Numbered from the stretch's first letter, positions 36,901 through 43,785 are shown. The stretch: DNA of 56,961 nt from Dysosmobacter sp. (GCA_022778785.1 JALFSO010000010.1:1-56961), one strand, 5' to 3'. The notes: generated from the letters alone by a model not told the origin. Program-made: numbers and translations.

Positions 36901-37768
36901 CGGCTGGAGCAAGTACACCGCGCCCTCCGGCGGCGGTGGCGGCGGTGTCGGCGGTGGCGGCGGCGGTGGCGGCGGCGGTGGAGCCGCACCGGCCGTGACC
37001 GTCACCATCCCGGACAGCGTCAACGGCAAAGTCACCGCTGACAACACCGGCGCGGAGGAAGGCGATACGGTTACCCTGACGGTTGAGCCCGACAAGGGGT
37101 ACACGCTGGAGACCCTGACCGTCACCGATAAGAACGGCGAGAAGCTGGAGCTCAAGGACAAGGGCGATGGCAAGTACACCTTCACCATGCCCGCTTCCAA
37201 GGTGACCGTTGAGGCCACCTTCATGGAGGACAACTCCATGCTGAACTTCTTCGTGGATGTCCCCGCCGGCGCTTACTGCTACGACGCGGTCCTGTGGGCT
37301 GCCAAGGAGGGCATCACCGCCGGCACTACCGCCACCACCTTTTCTCCCAATGCCACCTGCACCCGCGCCCAGGCCGTCACCTTCCTGTGGCGTACTGCCG
37401 GCAGCCCCGCCCCGCAGAGCCACGTGATGCCCTTCACCGACGTGGCCGAGGGCAGCTACTATCACGACGCGGTGCTGTGGGCCGTGGAGAACGGCATCAC
37501 CAAGGGCACTACTGACACCACGTTCAGCCCCAACGCGAAATGCACCCGCGCGCAGATCGTCACCTTCCTGTGGCGCAGCCAGAAGTCTCCCGCCTCCGGC
37601 AGCGTGAATCCCTTCACCGATGTGGCGGCTGACGCTTACTACGTTGATGCAGTCCTGTGGGCCGCTGAGAACGGTATTACCGCCGGTACTACCGCCACCA
37701 CCTTCAGCCCCAACAACGACTGCACCCGCGCCCAGATCGTGACCTTCCTGTATCGCTACAAGAAGTAA
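27995..37768 (+). CDS. Giant SLH-anchored surface protein (3,257 residues)
   Basis: The start follows AAAGGAG. In order: signal peptide (LLSMALAFVMVLSLLPAM ending ALA); FG-GAP/VCBS-like calcium motifs (DFDGDGRDTVVVY about 210, DVDKDGFDEL about 296); a Gly/Ser/Thr-rich strand region (about 680-920); a fibronectin type III domain (about 931-1028); many InlB-B/Flg_new-type beta repeats (pattern VTFTAtPa.GY..gWtVnG, about 1700-3080); a poly-Gly linker (about 2979-2998) within the last part; and three C-terminal SLH domains (about 3084, 3146 and 3205, each with FxDV...YYhDAVLWA...GITxGT...FSP) that bind cell-wall polymer. It is probably an adhesin or surface scaffold. It is the largest cargo of the skin-like element and lies downstream of the ECF/PrsW module, which may control it. 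Confidence 0.9.
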   Translation: MKKTAKKLLSMALAFVMVLSLLPAMSVTALAEDEDDSGTKDAFGISMTEWTQAEKQQAESELPFGTGYGTWTTLLEKNELYFTMGYDGVSTLTGTFDWNEKTTETGTPDDIPDSAIGGHVINLSQDDLTGYMTGYKAATSAPVDIYGTGKKEYVAHLVLTHDASKMYLFMTDSNYKPVLGNNLGVEFTNIAQLGEMKVHQINGAFSIAAGDFDGDGRDTVVVYIPRTGSNKETKNGTAPFIAEYTFGTDANGLWGFSKTPTSTVCSNVLQLLGNNEINKIDTMKNQPMVDLVAEDVDKDGFDELIVTAGMNDVTNSDNQLQSQVFIYDRLSSKTTPVNATEDGNWHLSYHSQDECNSNGQHAPGLYIREDNYRRVVWASSTVGNIEVSTGLGSVDYPEIITAGFIDGEQSKTQHINVDGSDNIGVTAVRVDPTEEIDQSNRFTITSGGKSMTAINVICQYEEILNQKLSPNNWTKGGFYEDEDVNGLLQVQAYADRGLEYAEAVFISGTVYHLSANLRLEEAYRHTDFGNKDCGAGSNTLTNTTVATVTAGNFNGNDDGREQLIFVTSLKQSGKNNAYSRVYCYYYDTTLETKDGKQQEHGYEGKRSSYLTEHKGSFYVSLNALDTDNDSVIAKLDSITREYAMPDVLAILESTPYFTEIGDGPDGVGNSETVYGKSIIQGDTKSASFGFTVGLVTGFDIDIGKTSGVSLEVHLDHSFNWTTTKSKEVEWGVEFKNDTGENLVVVYRCPVIVYHYVDLNGNELVVGKSGQPAYSMVTVDEYNEAAEQFGLEEITDENAKLATPGEPSTYRSTDLGLSDANVHKEWVEYPNQGTTSQYLTYTTTTEKAFEYEFNLASTFIGKIHGFLLGFDLEFTTAHSKASLNGKSVTKSGSVNSTNAVDGYSFQWKFATWDCQLNGSTVPVIGYLVKDVSSPPSPAMGLTAETTSTDSVTLRWAQGTRLARQYRIYRVLDTSDTQYVLVGAVQGDQTTCTLTGLEPGETYTYVVRGVGYVGGEALESVDSAPITVRTQSEGSKVRLNLVGESLTSDNILQSTGAQAKVSMQVSGTDGGSISYQWQVLESTAEGRRKGWYNADKLDDTASAGETKLVGTVTGAKSGTLTLNTIDKSLNGSSLRCVVTITTRAGNVAIYYSPSVTLDLNGLDTATTITVAGAAGNGDGNITDPYTGTANYTQVTKNVTTTYVPVPVTVEADGKTYTIYQDETDPENPVYVGVYDTVNTVAGTTSRTYHAVTKNGETFTVGAELTLSGDRYVVDSEGEYTIPADFTGSSIYEDATTSYYEKQYVVTPGESVTTLTEYWYNTGDGKYYTKNASGGFVLAAPQPDKYTDNDGEVYETGADLRMAYYDANGTVILGADGTDGYDHYAAYTYDAANTGYTLSASFHCVPGTMLKNGTADYADSTKLVTVTRDNEVENITYTSSPVTGTQLALSAGVKDSRGDTVSTKVIFTITNTDTGAATQFTAYDGTSTWTAPQYGLYRIEAAAAATATTKASSAVCYYLADDPNNDYRLSLWQGGKQVTNITYNGDDVTLKLEKRVYNGETPTSSWEELDSGFSYQVNDADFSGSSYKPTAAGSYLFSALVDGKTAASAFLAVSKIPITVRPTWDREEGNINTVPNFGDITLEAKDAQGNDVDVDDVMTVSCDLYDGTGIKQGAASGVYTVTPAYQNDTVKADFLSCYSVTISTDNIYYIRDAITVHFNAGENGEVYARYIDPSGTEFAFDNGSQISMDNRLKFVAEPADGWFVGGWTVLLDGEPVDSSWYGSNTSRYSNTLEITSNGMEALDDSGKKEITVSVAFTDQTHQITYSAGDNEGSLRAVTGTSQLTSGGFVAHNAAVDFTAEPSTGKMVEKWIVDGTEYKWDGTDALYRENTLALENISAAHDVQVFFTDAAVTNVTVSAEDKGGGLYTGATVTVTDAQGNTITGDALRSVPQSNALTFTVGIDNIASGVVKEWQTSTNGTDWTTVTGSGGQNSITVYEHGETLHVRVVIAVAQLYRLSWKVMEGDTEITDTGIANLVVKSGDVFLGGNGSLYAVNTPVEFTLRLDSSCYVVGWSSNVTPAADGRSAAMTLTDDTVVTVNVAKKPVVSIQTIPANDHGTVGMEGTKDGESFFIRDDSSYVDLGSDLTVTLSPDTGYEVGGSIDAVYTDGTGSTTDDKTFAISNIQTNQTIEPVWTEIPTAAVSHSVVDKNGDSTGLDGTLTMSVTRKGMSDYAFTAGEDGTDAVYRDSVVTFTATPAAGYKTGKWIVNGVEQSTAPTLTITGNTPANQTVQVQFDPVGEAVTFGFDESGFTNKATLSAVYLPNGSNTESDFTSGNKPTANGVITFTVDDLADGYEVEGWYVNSVRQDGETGETFDYDVTANVGANVQVKIIRSSYTVTFSGANGSVSAAVGGNPISSGDSVVGDTSVTFTAAPAGATGYTFDGWTVDGEASENTAESLTLTITKDTVVKASYTLDEVRYTVTYGVIGENGTLSVRKLDAGNTAAAGSDVVFTATPADGYRVKGWYSHADGTAAIPGTTFEQNSYTLENLLANTSVYVAFEPIPTYDITVTVTGLGAVTATVNGETAEITNNRLTVSRHDNVVLTAAPDAHQYLTGWTLDGADQGNGSMTLTLTDVTEAHTVTAGFAASQLVNFQTKVVNAVGGSLTAKAGYGETLSTIDASTGISIEKGKKVVLTVVPAGNYMVKAWTVNGVVQENLSNTLTIENLSESTVVTVEFETPVVMRTIPGDGTDYTISSIVKTPSDYGEANQIRDRGTVTFTVTPEAGRYLTELTVNGTDCLTSTGTSGSENQLTIRSNGDGSFTITVANVTKDIELTAGSLEFQTVQEKLTEVPAELADQFQTVDALKTALRTQVLKTDSNVSASQIALFDIVLKYTTDGITWVEADKAHFPAGGITVSIPYSDLGNTDSSYTFTVIHMFTTDMDGHGIGDTERITPTKTATGIRFTVTSLSPFAIGWSKYTAPSGGGGGGVGGGGGGGGGGGAAPAVTVTIPDSVNGKVTADNTGAEEGDTVTLTVEPDKGYTLETLTVTDKNGEKLELKDKGDGKYTFTMPASKVTVEATFMEDNSMLNFFVDVPAGAYCYDAVLWAAKEGITAGTTATTFSPNATCTRAQAVTFLWRTAGSPAPQSHVMPFTDVAEGSYYHDAVLWAVENGITKGTTDTTFSPNAKCTRAQIVTFLWRSQKSPASGSVNPFTDVAADAYYVDAVLWAAENGITAGTTATTFSPNNDCTRAQIVTFLYRYKK

Positions 37769-37830
37769 GACAAAGGGATACGGGCAAAAGCTTTTCCCTG
37801 AATCAGCTGATTTTTTGTGGTGAATCAAGC

Positions 37831-37862
37831 ACAAGGCCGCCAGTGTAATCTGGCGGCCTTGT
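37831..37862 (+). terminator. Terminator of the giant surface protein gene
   Basis: ACAAGGCCGCCAG-TGTAAT-CTGGCGGCCTTGT, 13 bp perfect, followed by GTCATGTT. A smaller palindrome AATCAGCTGATT plus TTTT (37801-37816) precedes it. Confidence 0.75.
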
Positions 37863-37919
37863 GTCATGTTGATGAACGATTCCATTTGATTTCCTTTGGC
37901 GGCGAACCATAAGCGGCAT

Positions 37920-38158
37920 GCCGCTTCAGCATATCGAAAAACTCTGCCTGAAGGACAAGCGTTCTTTTTTGCAGGGGGAGTACGAGGGGGAAACCGGCGC
38001 GATTGGCGGCCCAGAAGGGGCCGGGAATCGCAAAGCCGCAACGGTGCCCGGGAGCCCCTTCGTGTTAAATCGAATGCCTGCAAAAAGCCTGTGTCAGCAG
38101 GTGTTTGCGCCGCGCAGCGGCAGCTTTTCGTCCCGCTGCGCGGGCAGATAAGCGGCAT
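37920..38158 (+). repeat. Dispersed structured repeat, family 1, copy C
   Basis: A near full-length copy with left end CATATCGAAAAACTC, the GCAGGGGGAGTACGAGGGGG segment, a shorter variable arm than copy B, and the core (GAATGCC at 38072 pairing with GGCAT near 38153). The closing right hairpin is missing and a family 2 repeat begins at once. It lies inside the skin-like element. Confidence 0.8.
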
Positions 38159-38275
38159 ACTCTTGATGCGCTATTTGTGATGTCCCTGCGCCGGGGCACA
38201 GTTCAGCGTCTCATAATACGGAACACGCTTCACACTGTCAAACGGCTTGAACCGTTTTCATCAGTTTTAGCATCA
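38159..38275. repeat. Chained-hairpin repeat, family 2, copy 2 (degraded)
   Basis: Aligns with copy 1 at 11183: TCTTGATG, GGCACAGTTCAGCGTCTCAT, then ACACGCTTCACACTGTCAAA and GAACCGTTTTCATCAGTTTT. Several arms no longer pair perfectly. It abuts repeat copy C and precedes the recombinase gene. Confidence 0.65.
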
Positions 38276-38336
38276 AACGGATCCCTTGGCGATATGATAG
38301 ATGGACCAACCTGCCATATCTCCGTGAGGTGCGCCT

Positions 38337-40043
38337 ATGAAAAAGGAATGCAGACAGTTTGTCATCTACTCCCGCAAATCCAAGTTCACCGGCAAGGGCG
38401 AGAGCATCGAAAATCAGATCGAGCTGTGCCGCCAGTACATTGCCGTCCACTTCAGTCAAGAGGAGGCGGACACGGCGCTGGTCTATGAAGACGAGGGCTT
38501 TTCCGGCGGAAATCTGGAGCGGCCTCAGTTCAAGAAGATGATGAAGGACTCCCGGAAAACGAAGTTTGCCGCCATTGTGGTGTACCGGCTGGACCGGATC
38601 AGCCGCAACATCGGCGACTTTGCCAAGCTCATCGAAGATCTGGGCGACCGGCACATCGACTTCATCTCCATCCGGGAGCAGTTCGACACCTCATCCCCCA
38701 TGGGGCGGGCCATGATGTACATCGCCTCCGTGTTCTCTCAGCTTGAAAGAGAGACCATCGCCGAGCGCATCCGGGACAACATGCACGAGCTGTCCAAGAC
38801 CGGGCGCTGGCTGGGCGGCACCACGCCCACCGGCTACGAATCCGAGAGCATATCCGACGTGACCGTGGACGGCAAGGTGCGCAAAGCCTGCAAGCTGAAG
38901 ATCATCCCGGAGGAGATCAGCCTTGTGCAGCTGATTTTTGAAAAGTTTCTGGAAACCGGATCGCTTACGAAAGTGGACGCCTTCCTTCTGGAAAAGCGGT
39001 ACACCACCAAGCGGGGCAAAAATTTCACCCGCTTTGCCATCAAGGGCATTTTGACCAACCCGGTCTATATGATCGCCGACGAAGCGGCCTACGACTATCT
39101 GACGGAAAACCACGTGGACCTGTTCGCGGAAAAATCCAATTTTGACGGCAAGCACGGCATCATGGCCTACAACCGCACCTTGCAGCGGCCCGGCAAGGCA
39201 CACCAGATCCGGCCTATGGAGGAGTGGATCGTATCCGTAGGCAAGCACCCCGGCGTGATCCCCGGCCGGCAGTGGATTCAGGCGCAGTCCATGCTGGCGG
39301 TCAACAAGTCCAAGAGCTACCGCAGGCCCCGCAGCAACGTGGCGCTGCTGTCCGGGCTTCTAGTCTGCGGCAGCTGCGGCGACTATATGCGCCCCAAGCT
39401 GATCAACCGCCGCGCGGGGGACGGCGAGCTGATCTACACCTATATGTGCTCTACCAAGGAGCGGAGCCAGAGCTCCCGTTGCCGGATGAAAAACGCCAAC
39501 GGCAATACGCTGGATGCAAAGGTGATCTCCGAAATCAAAAAGCTGGCTGAGGACCGGGACGTCTTTGCCGGCTTCCTGGCCCAGACGAAGAAAGCCATCA
39601 GCGGCAATCGGGACGGCTACGACGCGGAACTGCTGACCCTGAAAGAAAGGCTGGCTGAGAACGAGAGCAGCATCAAGGCGCTGGTCAGCTCCCTGACCAA
39701 GAGCGCCGGAACCTCCGCCGAGCCGTATATCATGGAGCAGATCGAAGAGCTGCACCGGACCGGCGAGGACATGAAAAAGCGCCTTGCGGAGCTGGAAGCC
39801 CTGACGGAACACCAGCGGTTTGCGGATCAGGAGTTTGCGTTCAGCCGCCAGATGATCGAATCCTTTGCCACGAACGTGGAGGACTGCACGGTGGAGGAAA
39901 AGCGGCGTCTGCTGCGGGCCATCGTGAAAAAAGTGGTCTGGGACGGCGAAAATGCCTGGGTCTACCTCTTTGCAGGCGACGGAGAGGCCGATCTGCCCCC
40001 GTTTGACGCGCCGGAAGTTCCGCTGGGTAAGGATAGCGAATGA
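38337..40043 (+). CDS. Large serine recombinase (skin excisionase, SpoIVCA-like)
   Basis: A 568-residue recombinase. N-terminal resolvase domain with FVIYSRKSKF (likely nucleophile S15), VVYRLDRISRN and SPMGRAMMYIASVFSQLERE; recombinase domain (GGTTPTGYES, then FTRFAIKGILTNPVYM); zinc ribbon (LLVCGSCGDYMRPK, CSTKERSQSSRC); and a coiled coil (about 440-500). It should catalyse recombination between the AATG-centred sites that split sigK. Its stop codon (TGA 40041-40043) overlaps the right AATG core, so excision replaces its terminus and the frame continues into the XRE frame of the left end. ATG 38337 follows GTGAGGTG. Confidence 0.95.
   Translation: MKKECRQFVIYSRKSKFTGKGESIENQIELCRQYIAVHFSQEEADTALVYEDEGFSGGNLERPQFKKMMKDSRKTKFAAIVVYRLDRISRNIGDFAKLIEDLGDRHIDFISIREQFDTSSPMGRAMMYIASVFSQLERETIAERIRDNMHELSKTGRWLGGTTPTGYESESISDVTVDGKVRKACKLKIIPEEISLVQLIFEKFLETGSLTKVDAFLLEKRYTTKRGKNFTRFAIKGILTNPVYMIADEAAYDYLTENHVDLFAEKSNFDGKHGIMAYNRTLQRPGKAHQIRPMEEWIVSVGKHPGVIPGRQWIQAQSMLAVNKSKSYRRPRSNVALLSGLLVCGSCGDYMRPKLINRRAGDGELIYTYMCSTKERSQSSRCRMKNANGNTLDAKVISEIKKLAEDRDVFAGFLAQTKKAISGNRDGYDAELLTLKERLAENESSIKALVSSLTKSAGTSAEPYIMEQIEELHRTGEDMKKRLAELEALTEHQRFADQEFAFSRQMIESFATNVEDCTVEEKRRLLRAIVKKVVWDGENAWVYLFAGDGEADLPPFDAPEVPLGKDSE
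40039..40042. mobile_element. Right attachment core of the sigK intervening element
   Basis: AATG matches 17458-17461. To its right lies GAGATCCTGATG, coding EILM of sigma-K; to its left is the end of the recombinase gene. Confidence 0.85.
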
Positions 40044-40395
40044 GATCCTGATGTACTTTCGGGCCCAGAAGAAGCTGCAGGGGGAGGTGTCTCTGTCGGA
40101 CTCCATCGACACGGACAAGGAAGGCAACGCCCTGGAGCTGATGGACGTGGTGGGGGTGGACGACACCATGCTGGAGGACCTCCACGACCGGGAGAGCGCG
40201 CTGAAGGTGCGGCGGCTGGTGAAGGAGTGCCTGACGGAGCGGGAGGCGGAGATCATCCGCCTGCGCTACGGCCTGGGCGGCACGGTGCCTCTGACCCAGC
40301 GGGAGATCGCCGCCTCCTTCGGCATCTCCCGGAGCTATGTATCCCGCATCGAAAAGCGGGCGTTGGGGAAGCTGCAGGAGGCTATGGAAAAATGA
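40039..40395 (+). CDS. sigK: sigK 3' part (sigma-K regions 2.4 to 4)
   Basis: It encodes the rest of sigma-K from NEILMYFRAQKK to the stop: VSLSDSIDTDKEGNALELMD (region 3 side), LTEREAEIIRLRYGLGG, TQREIAASFGISRSYVSRIE and KRALGKLQEAMEK (region 4). In Bacillus the matching run is ENEILMHLRALKK and SRSYVSRIEKRAL. It has no ribosome site of its own and is silent until joined to 17131-17457. The join gives 327 + 357 nt, 227 residues, in frame. Confidence 0.95.
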   Translation, partial: NEILMYFRAQKKLQGEVSLSDSIDTDKEGNALELMDVVGVDDTMLEDLHDRESALKVRRLVKECLTEREAEIIRLRYGLGGTVPLTQREIAASFGISRSYVSRIEKRALGKLQEAMEK

Positions 40396-40424
40396 CAGGA
40401 GCCGGGCGGTCTGCCCGGCTCCTG
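40396..40424. terminator. Hairpin between sigK and glyA
   Basis: CAGGAGCCGGGC-GGTCT-GCCCGGCTCCTG lies between the convergent sigK 3' part and glyA. No long U-run on either side, but it may serve both. Confidence 0.65.
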
Positions 40425-40439
40425 CCTGTGTACGAGCTG

Positions 40440-41678
40440 TTACTGATAGATGGGGAAGCGGGCGCAGAGGGCCTCCACTTCCTCCAGGACGCCGGCGGTC
40501 TCGCCCCGGGCCACCCGACCCATGAGACGGCCAATGGTCTCCATCTCCGGCTCCCGGAAGCCTCGGGTGGTGACGGCGGGGGTGCCCACCCGGATGCCGC
40601 TGGTGACGAAGGGCTTCTCCGGGTCGTTGGGGATGGCGTTCTTGTTGACGGTGATGCGCACCTCGTCCAGCCGGTGCTCCATCTCCTTGCCGGTGATGTG
40701 GAAGTTCCGCACGTCCACCAGCATCAGATGGTTGTCCGTGCCGCCGGACACCAGACGGAAGCCCTCCGCCTTCAGGGACTCCGCCAGAACGGCGGCGTTC
40801 TTCACCACTTGCTCCGCGTAGGCCTTGAACTCCGGCTTCAGCGCCTCGCCCAGGCACACCGCCTTGGCGGCGATGATGTGCTCCAGGGGACCGCCCTGGG
40901 TGCCGGGGAACACGGCGGAGTTCACCTTCTTGTAGATGTCGTCGTCGTTGCACAGGATCAGGCCGCCCCGGGGACCCCGGAGGGTCTTGTGAGTGGTGGT
41001 GGTCACCACGTCGGCGTAGGGGATGGGGGAGGGGTGGACCCCGGCGGCCACCAGGCCCGCAATGTGGGCCATGTCCACCATCAGATAGGCGCCCACCTCA
41101 TCGGCGATCTCCCGGAAGGCCTTGAAGTCGATGATCCGGGGATAGGCGCTGGCACCCGCCACGATGAGCTTGGGCTGGCACTCCTTCGCCATCTGGCGCA
41201 GGCGGTCGTAGTCCAGGCGCTCCGTCTCCGGGTTCAGATCGTACTGGACGGCGTGGAAGGCCTTGCCGGAGATATTCATGGGCGTGCCGTGGGACAGGTG
41301 TCCGCCGGCGGGAAGGCCCATGCCCAGCACCGTGTCGCCGGGGGCCATCAGGGCCATGAAGGCCGCCAGATTGGCGTTGGCGCCGGAGTGGGGCTGGACG
41401 TTGGCGTGGTTGCAGCCGAAGACCTGGCAGGCCCGCTGGCGGGCCAGCTCCTCGATCTCGTCCACGGCGTAGCAGCCGCCGTAGTACCGCTTGCCGGGAT
41501 AGCCCTCGGCGTACTTGTTGGTGGGGCAGGTGCCCATGGCCAGTATGACGGCCTCGCTGGCCAGATTCTCCGAGGCGATGAGTTCGATGTTCCGGCACTC
41601 CCGGTCGAACTCCTTGTGAATGGCCGCGCCCAGTTCGGGGTCCGTCTGGGCAATGAATCGCATGGTATCCTGGATCAT
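40440..41678 (-). CDS. glyA: Serine hydroxymethyltransferase
   Basis: A 412-residue PLP enzyme that interconverts serine and glycine while forming 5,10-methylene-tetrahydrofolate. Signatures: [29 protein letters not shown] and [17 protein letters not shown] with PLP lysine K231. Length is normal. It lies 69 bases after the 5-formyl-THF cyclo-ligase gene, so folate one-carbon functions are grouped, probably in one transcript from dinB. Confidence 0.97.
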   Translation of the reverse strand: MIQDTMRFIAQTDPELGAAIHKEFDRECRNIELIASENLASEAVILAMGTCPTNKYAEGYPGKRYYGGCYAVDEIEELARQRACQVFGCNHANVQPHSGANANLAAFMALMAPGDTVLGMGLPAGGHLSHGTPMNISGKAFHAVQYDLNPETERLDYDRLRQMAKECQPKLIVAGASAYPRIIDFKAFREIADEVGAYLMVDMAHIAGLVAAGVHPSPIPYADVVTTTTHKTLRGPRGGLILCNDDDIYKKVNSAVFPGTQGGPLEHIIAAKAVCLGEALKPEFKAYAEQVVKNAAVLAESLKAEGFRLVSGGTDNHLMLVDVRNFHITGKEMEHRLDEVRITVNKNAIPNDPEKPFVTSGIRVGTPAVTTRGFREPEMETIGRLMGRVARGETAGVLEEVEALCARFPIYQ

Positions 41679-41747
41679 GTCGCGCTCCTTTGTGTTTTTC
41701 TCTGAATTTATGAACTGTTCGCCGGTGGCCCCGGCGGAGTCATCGGA

Positions 41748-42335
41748 TCATTCGATGCGGGCGGGGACGCCGTCCTCGTAGAGGCCCCGCTCCGTCACCA
41801 CCCAGGGGATGGGCCGGTCGTGGGGTTCCACCGGCAGCTCCTCCCGGATGAGCCGCTCCCGGCACACCAGCACCGCGGCGGACCGGTAGCCCGCCAGAAA
41901 GCGGTCGTAGTACCCGCCGCCCTGGCCCAGACGCCGTCCTGCGTGGTCGCAGGCCACGCAGGGCACCACTGTGAAGTCGATCTGGTCCGGCGGGATCACC
42001 GGCGCGTCCGCGGGCGGCTCCAAAATGCCGTAGGCCCCGGGGACCAGCTGCTCCGGAGATGTAATCTGCCTGGCCTCCATGATGCCGGCGCCGGTGCACA
42101 GGGGCACGCACAGCCGCTTGCCCCGGCGGAGGGCGTCATCCAGCAGGGGACGGGTATCGATCTCGTGGGCGGTGCCCACGAAGCAGAACACGGTGTCTGC
42201 CGCCAGATACTCCGGCATGGACGTGAGATGGCCGCAGACGGCGGCAGCGGACCGGGCCTTATAGGAATCGGAAAGGGTGCGCTCTGCCGCCCGGACGGCT
42301 CTGCGCAGCGCCTGCTTTTCCTCCTGTTTTGTCAT
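41748..42335 (-). CDS. 5-formyltetrahydrofolate cyclo-ligase
   Basis: A 195-residue enzyme that converts 5-formyl-THF to 5,10-methenyl-THF with ATP. Motifs: N-terminal KQALRRAVRAAERTL, then VFCFVGTAHEIDTRPLL, KRLCVPLC and the ATP-binding end VPCVACDHAGRRLGQGGGYY followed by DRFL. ATG 42335 follows AAGGAGG; the longer frame has no ribosome site. It sits between dinB and glyA and feeds the same folate pool. Confidence 0.95.
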   Translation of the reverse strand: MTKQEEKQALRRAVRAAERTLSDSYKARSAAAVCGHLTSMPEYLAADTVFCFVGTAHEIDTRPLLDDALRRGKRLCVPLCTGAGIMEARQITSPEQLVPGAYGILEPPADAPVIPPDQIDFTVVPCVACDHAGRRLGQGGGYYDRFLAGYRSAAVLVCRERLIREELPVEPHDRPIPWVVTERGLYEDGVPARIE

Positions 42336-42368
42336 GAAAACGCCTCCTTGCGGCATCGTTGATATCTG

Positions 42369-43604
42369 TCACAGCTCCGGAGGACCGTCCTCCGAAGCAT
42401 CCATGTTCCCGGCGGCGCCAAACTGGATGGCGCCCATGCCGTACTTGCCCCGGATGGCGTCCATGGCGGCCTCAATCTTCTCCTGCCGCTCCGACCGGGG
42501 GGCGGAGGAGAACAGGTCCACCTGCTGGAAGGCCTGGTCCTCCGGCACCAGACTGATGGCCGTGACCGTCAGCATCCGGATGGGGGCCGGGGGCTTCCAG
42601 ATGGACTCCACCAGCTCCATGGACGCGGCGGTGAGATCCCGCATCAGATGGGTGGGCGCGGGGAGCTGCTTCTGGCGGCTGCGGTTCTTGAAATCCGGCG
42701 TCCGCAGCGTCACCTGGACGCCGCCGGCGTACAGCCCGGCGGCACGGAGCCGCATGGCCACGCTGTCCGCAAGCAGGGAGATGCCGGTGCGGACCTGGTC
42801 CCGGGTGGTGAGGTTTTCCCGGAAGGTGGTGCCGTTGCCCACGGACTTCACCGGCTCCCGGTCATACCGGGACCGGACCGGCTCATGCTCCAGCCCGTTG
42901 GCGTACTGATGGAGCTGGAGGCCCAGCTTGCCCATGAGGGTCTCCAGCATCTCCGGCTTGCAGGCTGCCAGCTGGCCGATGGTCCGGATGCCGAACTGAT
43001 TCAGGGTCTTCTGGGCCGCCCGGCCCACGAACAGCAGGGACTCCACCGGCAGGGGCCAGACCATGTCCCGCCAGCGGTCCGGGGGGATGACGGTGGTGGC
43101 GTCGGGCTTTTTGTAGTCGCTGCCCAGCTTGGCGAAGACCTTGTTGAAGCTGACCCCCACGGAGAGGGTCAGGCCGAACTCCCGGCGGACCCGGTCCCGG
43201 ATGCCGTCGGCGATGGCCTTCGGGTCGCCGCCGAAGAGATGGGCGGTGCCGGTGATGTCCAGCCAGCTCTCGTCGATACCGAAGGGCTCCACCAGATCGG
43301 TGTACTGCTCATAGACGGCGTTGATCTTTTTGGAATACTGCCGGTAGAGGTCGTGGTGGGGCGGCAGGAGCACCAGATCCGGGCACTTCTTCTTGGCCTG
43401 CCAGATGGTCTCCGCCGTCCGGACGCCGAAGCGTTTTGCCGGTTCGTTCTTGGCCAGGATGATGCCGTGGCGGGAGGCGGGGTCGCCGCACACCGCCGTG
43501 GGCACGTCCCGCAGGTCCGGATGGCTCAGCAGCTCCACGGAGGCGTAAAAGCAGTTCAGGTCACAGTGCAGAATGATGCGGTCCTTCGGCTCCACGGCAT
43601 CCAT
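42369..43604 (-). CDS. dinB: DNA polymerase IV (Y family)
   Basis: A 411-residue translesion polymerase. ILHCDLNCFYASVELL carries the first catalytic Asp, FGIDESWLD the second acidic pair, and LTLSVGVSFNKVFAKLGSDY is the conserved palm segment; thumb and little-finger domains follow. The ATG at 43604 lies in GGAGGGGAGGATG; a GTG nine bases on (43595) is an alternative start. No clear LexA site is visible. First gene of a likely dinB/cyclo-ligase/glyA transcript (33-base gap). Confidence 0.95.
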   Translation of the reverse strand: MDAVEPKDRIILHCDLNCFYASVELLSHPDLRDVPTAVCGDPASRHGIILAKNEPAKRFGVRTAETIWQAKKKCPDLVLLPPHHDLYRQYSKKINAVYEQYTDLVEPFGIDESWLDITGTAHLFGGDPKAIADGIRDRVRREFGLTLSVGVSFNKVFAKLGSDYKKPDATTVIPPDRWRDMVWPLPVESLLFVGRAAQKTLNQFGIRTIGQLAACKPEMLETLMGKLGLQLHQYANGLEHEPVRSRYDREPVKSVGNGTTFRENLTTRDQVRTGISLLADSVAMRLRAAGLYAGGVQVTLRTPDFKNRSRQKQLPAPTHLMRDLTAASMELVESIWKPPAPIRMLTVTAISLVPEDQAFQQVDLFSSAPRSERQEKIEAAMDAIRGKYGMGAIQFGAAGNMDASEDGPPEL

Positions 43605-43714
43605 CCTCCCCTCCGGCGGATATACCACAACAGTTTACCACAAAACACGGAAAAATGCCATAGTTCCGCAAAATTTCCGGGGCGCTCCCAAAAGTCCCCA
43701 ACTGCCGGGGGGAC

Positions 43715-43743
43715 TGTACAGACCGGGGAAAAAATGATATACT
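43715..43743 (+). promoter_or_regulatory. Candidate promoter of the FHA-FtsW/PBP operon
   Basis: TGTACA, a 17-bp spacer and TATACT, 42 bases before the start codon. Confidence 0.55.
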
Positions 43744-43785
43744 GGCCCTGATTCCAAAGGACATTTGCGGAAAGGAGGGGCAGTT

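Larger units (their letters stand above)
17458..40042. mobile_element. Skin-like sigK intervening element (22,581 bp)
   Basis: The element separates the two parts of sigK, has the AATG core at both boundaries and encodes a large serine recombinase at its right end. It contains no recognisable phage head, tail or lysis genes, unlike the B. subtilis skin. The cargo is an XRE regulator, a YitT-like protein, conjugative-element-type debris, a decayed two-component system, a decayed beta-helix protein, an ECF sigma/membrane/PrsW module, a giant SLH surface protein and copies of both repeat families. Parts (for example 17460-19150 and 25200-27850) look lower in GC than the flanks. Excision in the mother cell would be expected to restore sigK. 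Confidence 0.92.

Noticed and set aside
27797-38158. A 3,453-codon open frame on the minus strand
   Set aside because: It is the antisense shadow of the SLH surface protein gene, low in complexity (His/Gly/Val-rich) and without domains; the plus strand has signal peptide, FN3 and SLH domains.
37909-38158. ATAAGCGGCAT on both sides of repeat copy C as a target-site duplication
   Set aside because: The right-hand occurrence aligns with the repeat's own core (AAAAGCGAGGCAT in other copies), so it is element sequence, and the left match is probably chance.
17458-40042. The element as an intact prophage
   Set aside because: No terminase, capsid, tail, portal or lysis genes are recognisable; only the recombinase and XRE regulator are phage-like.
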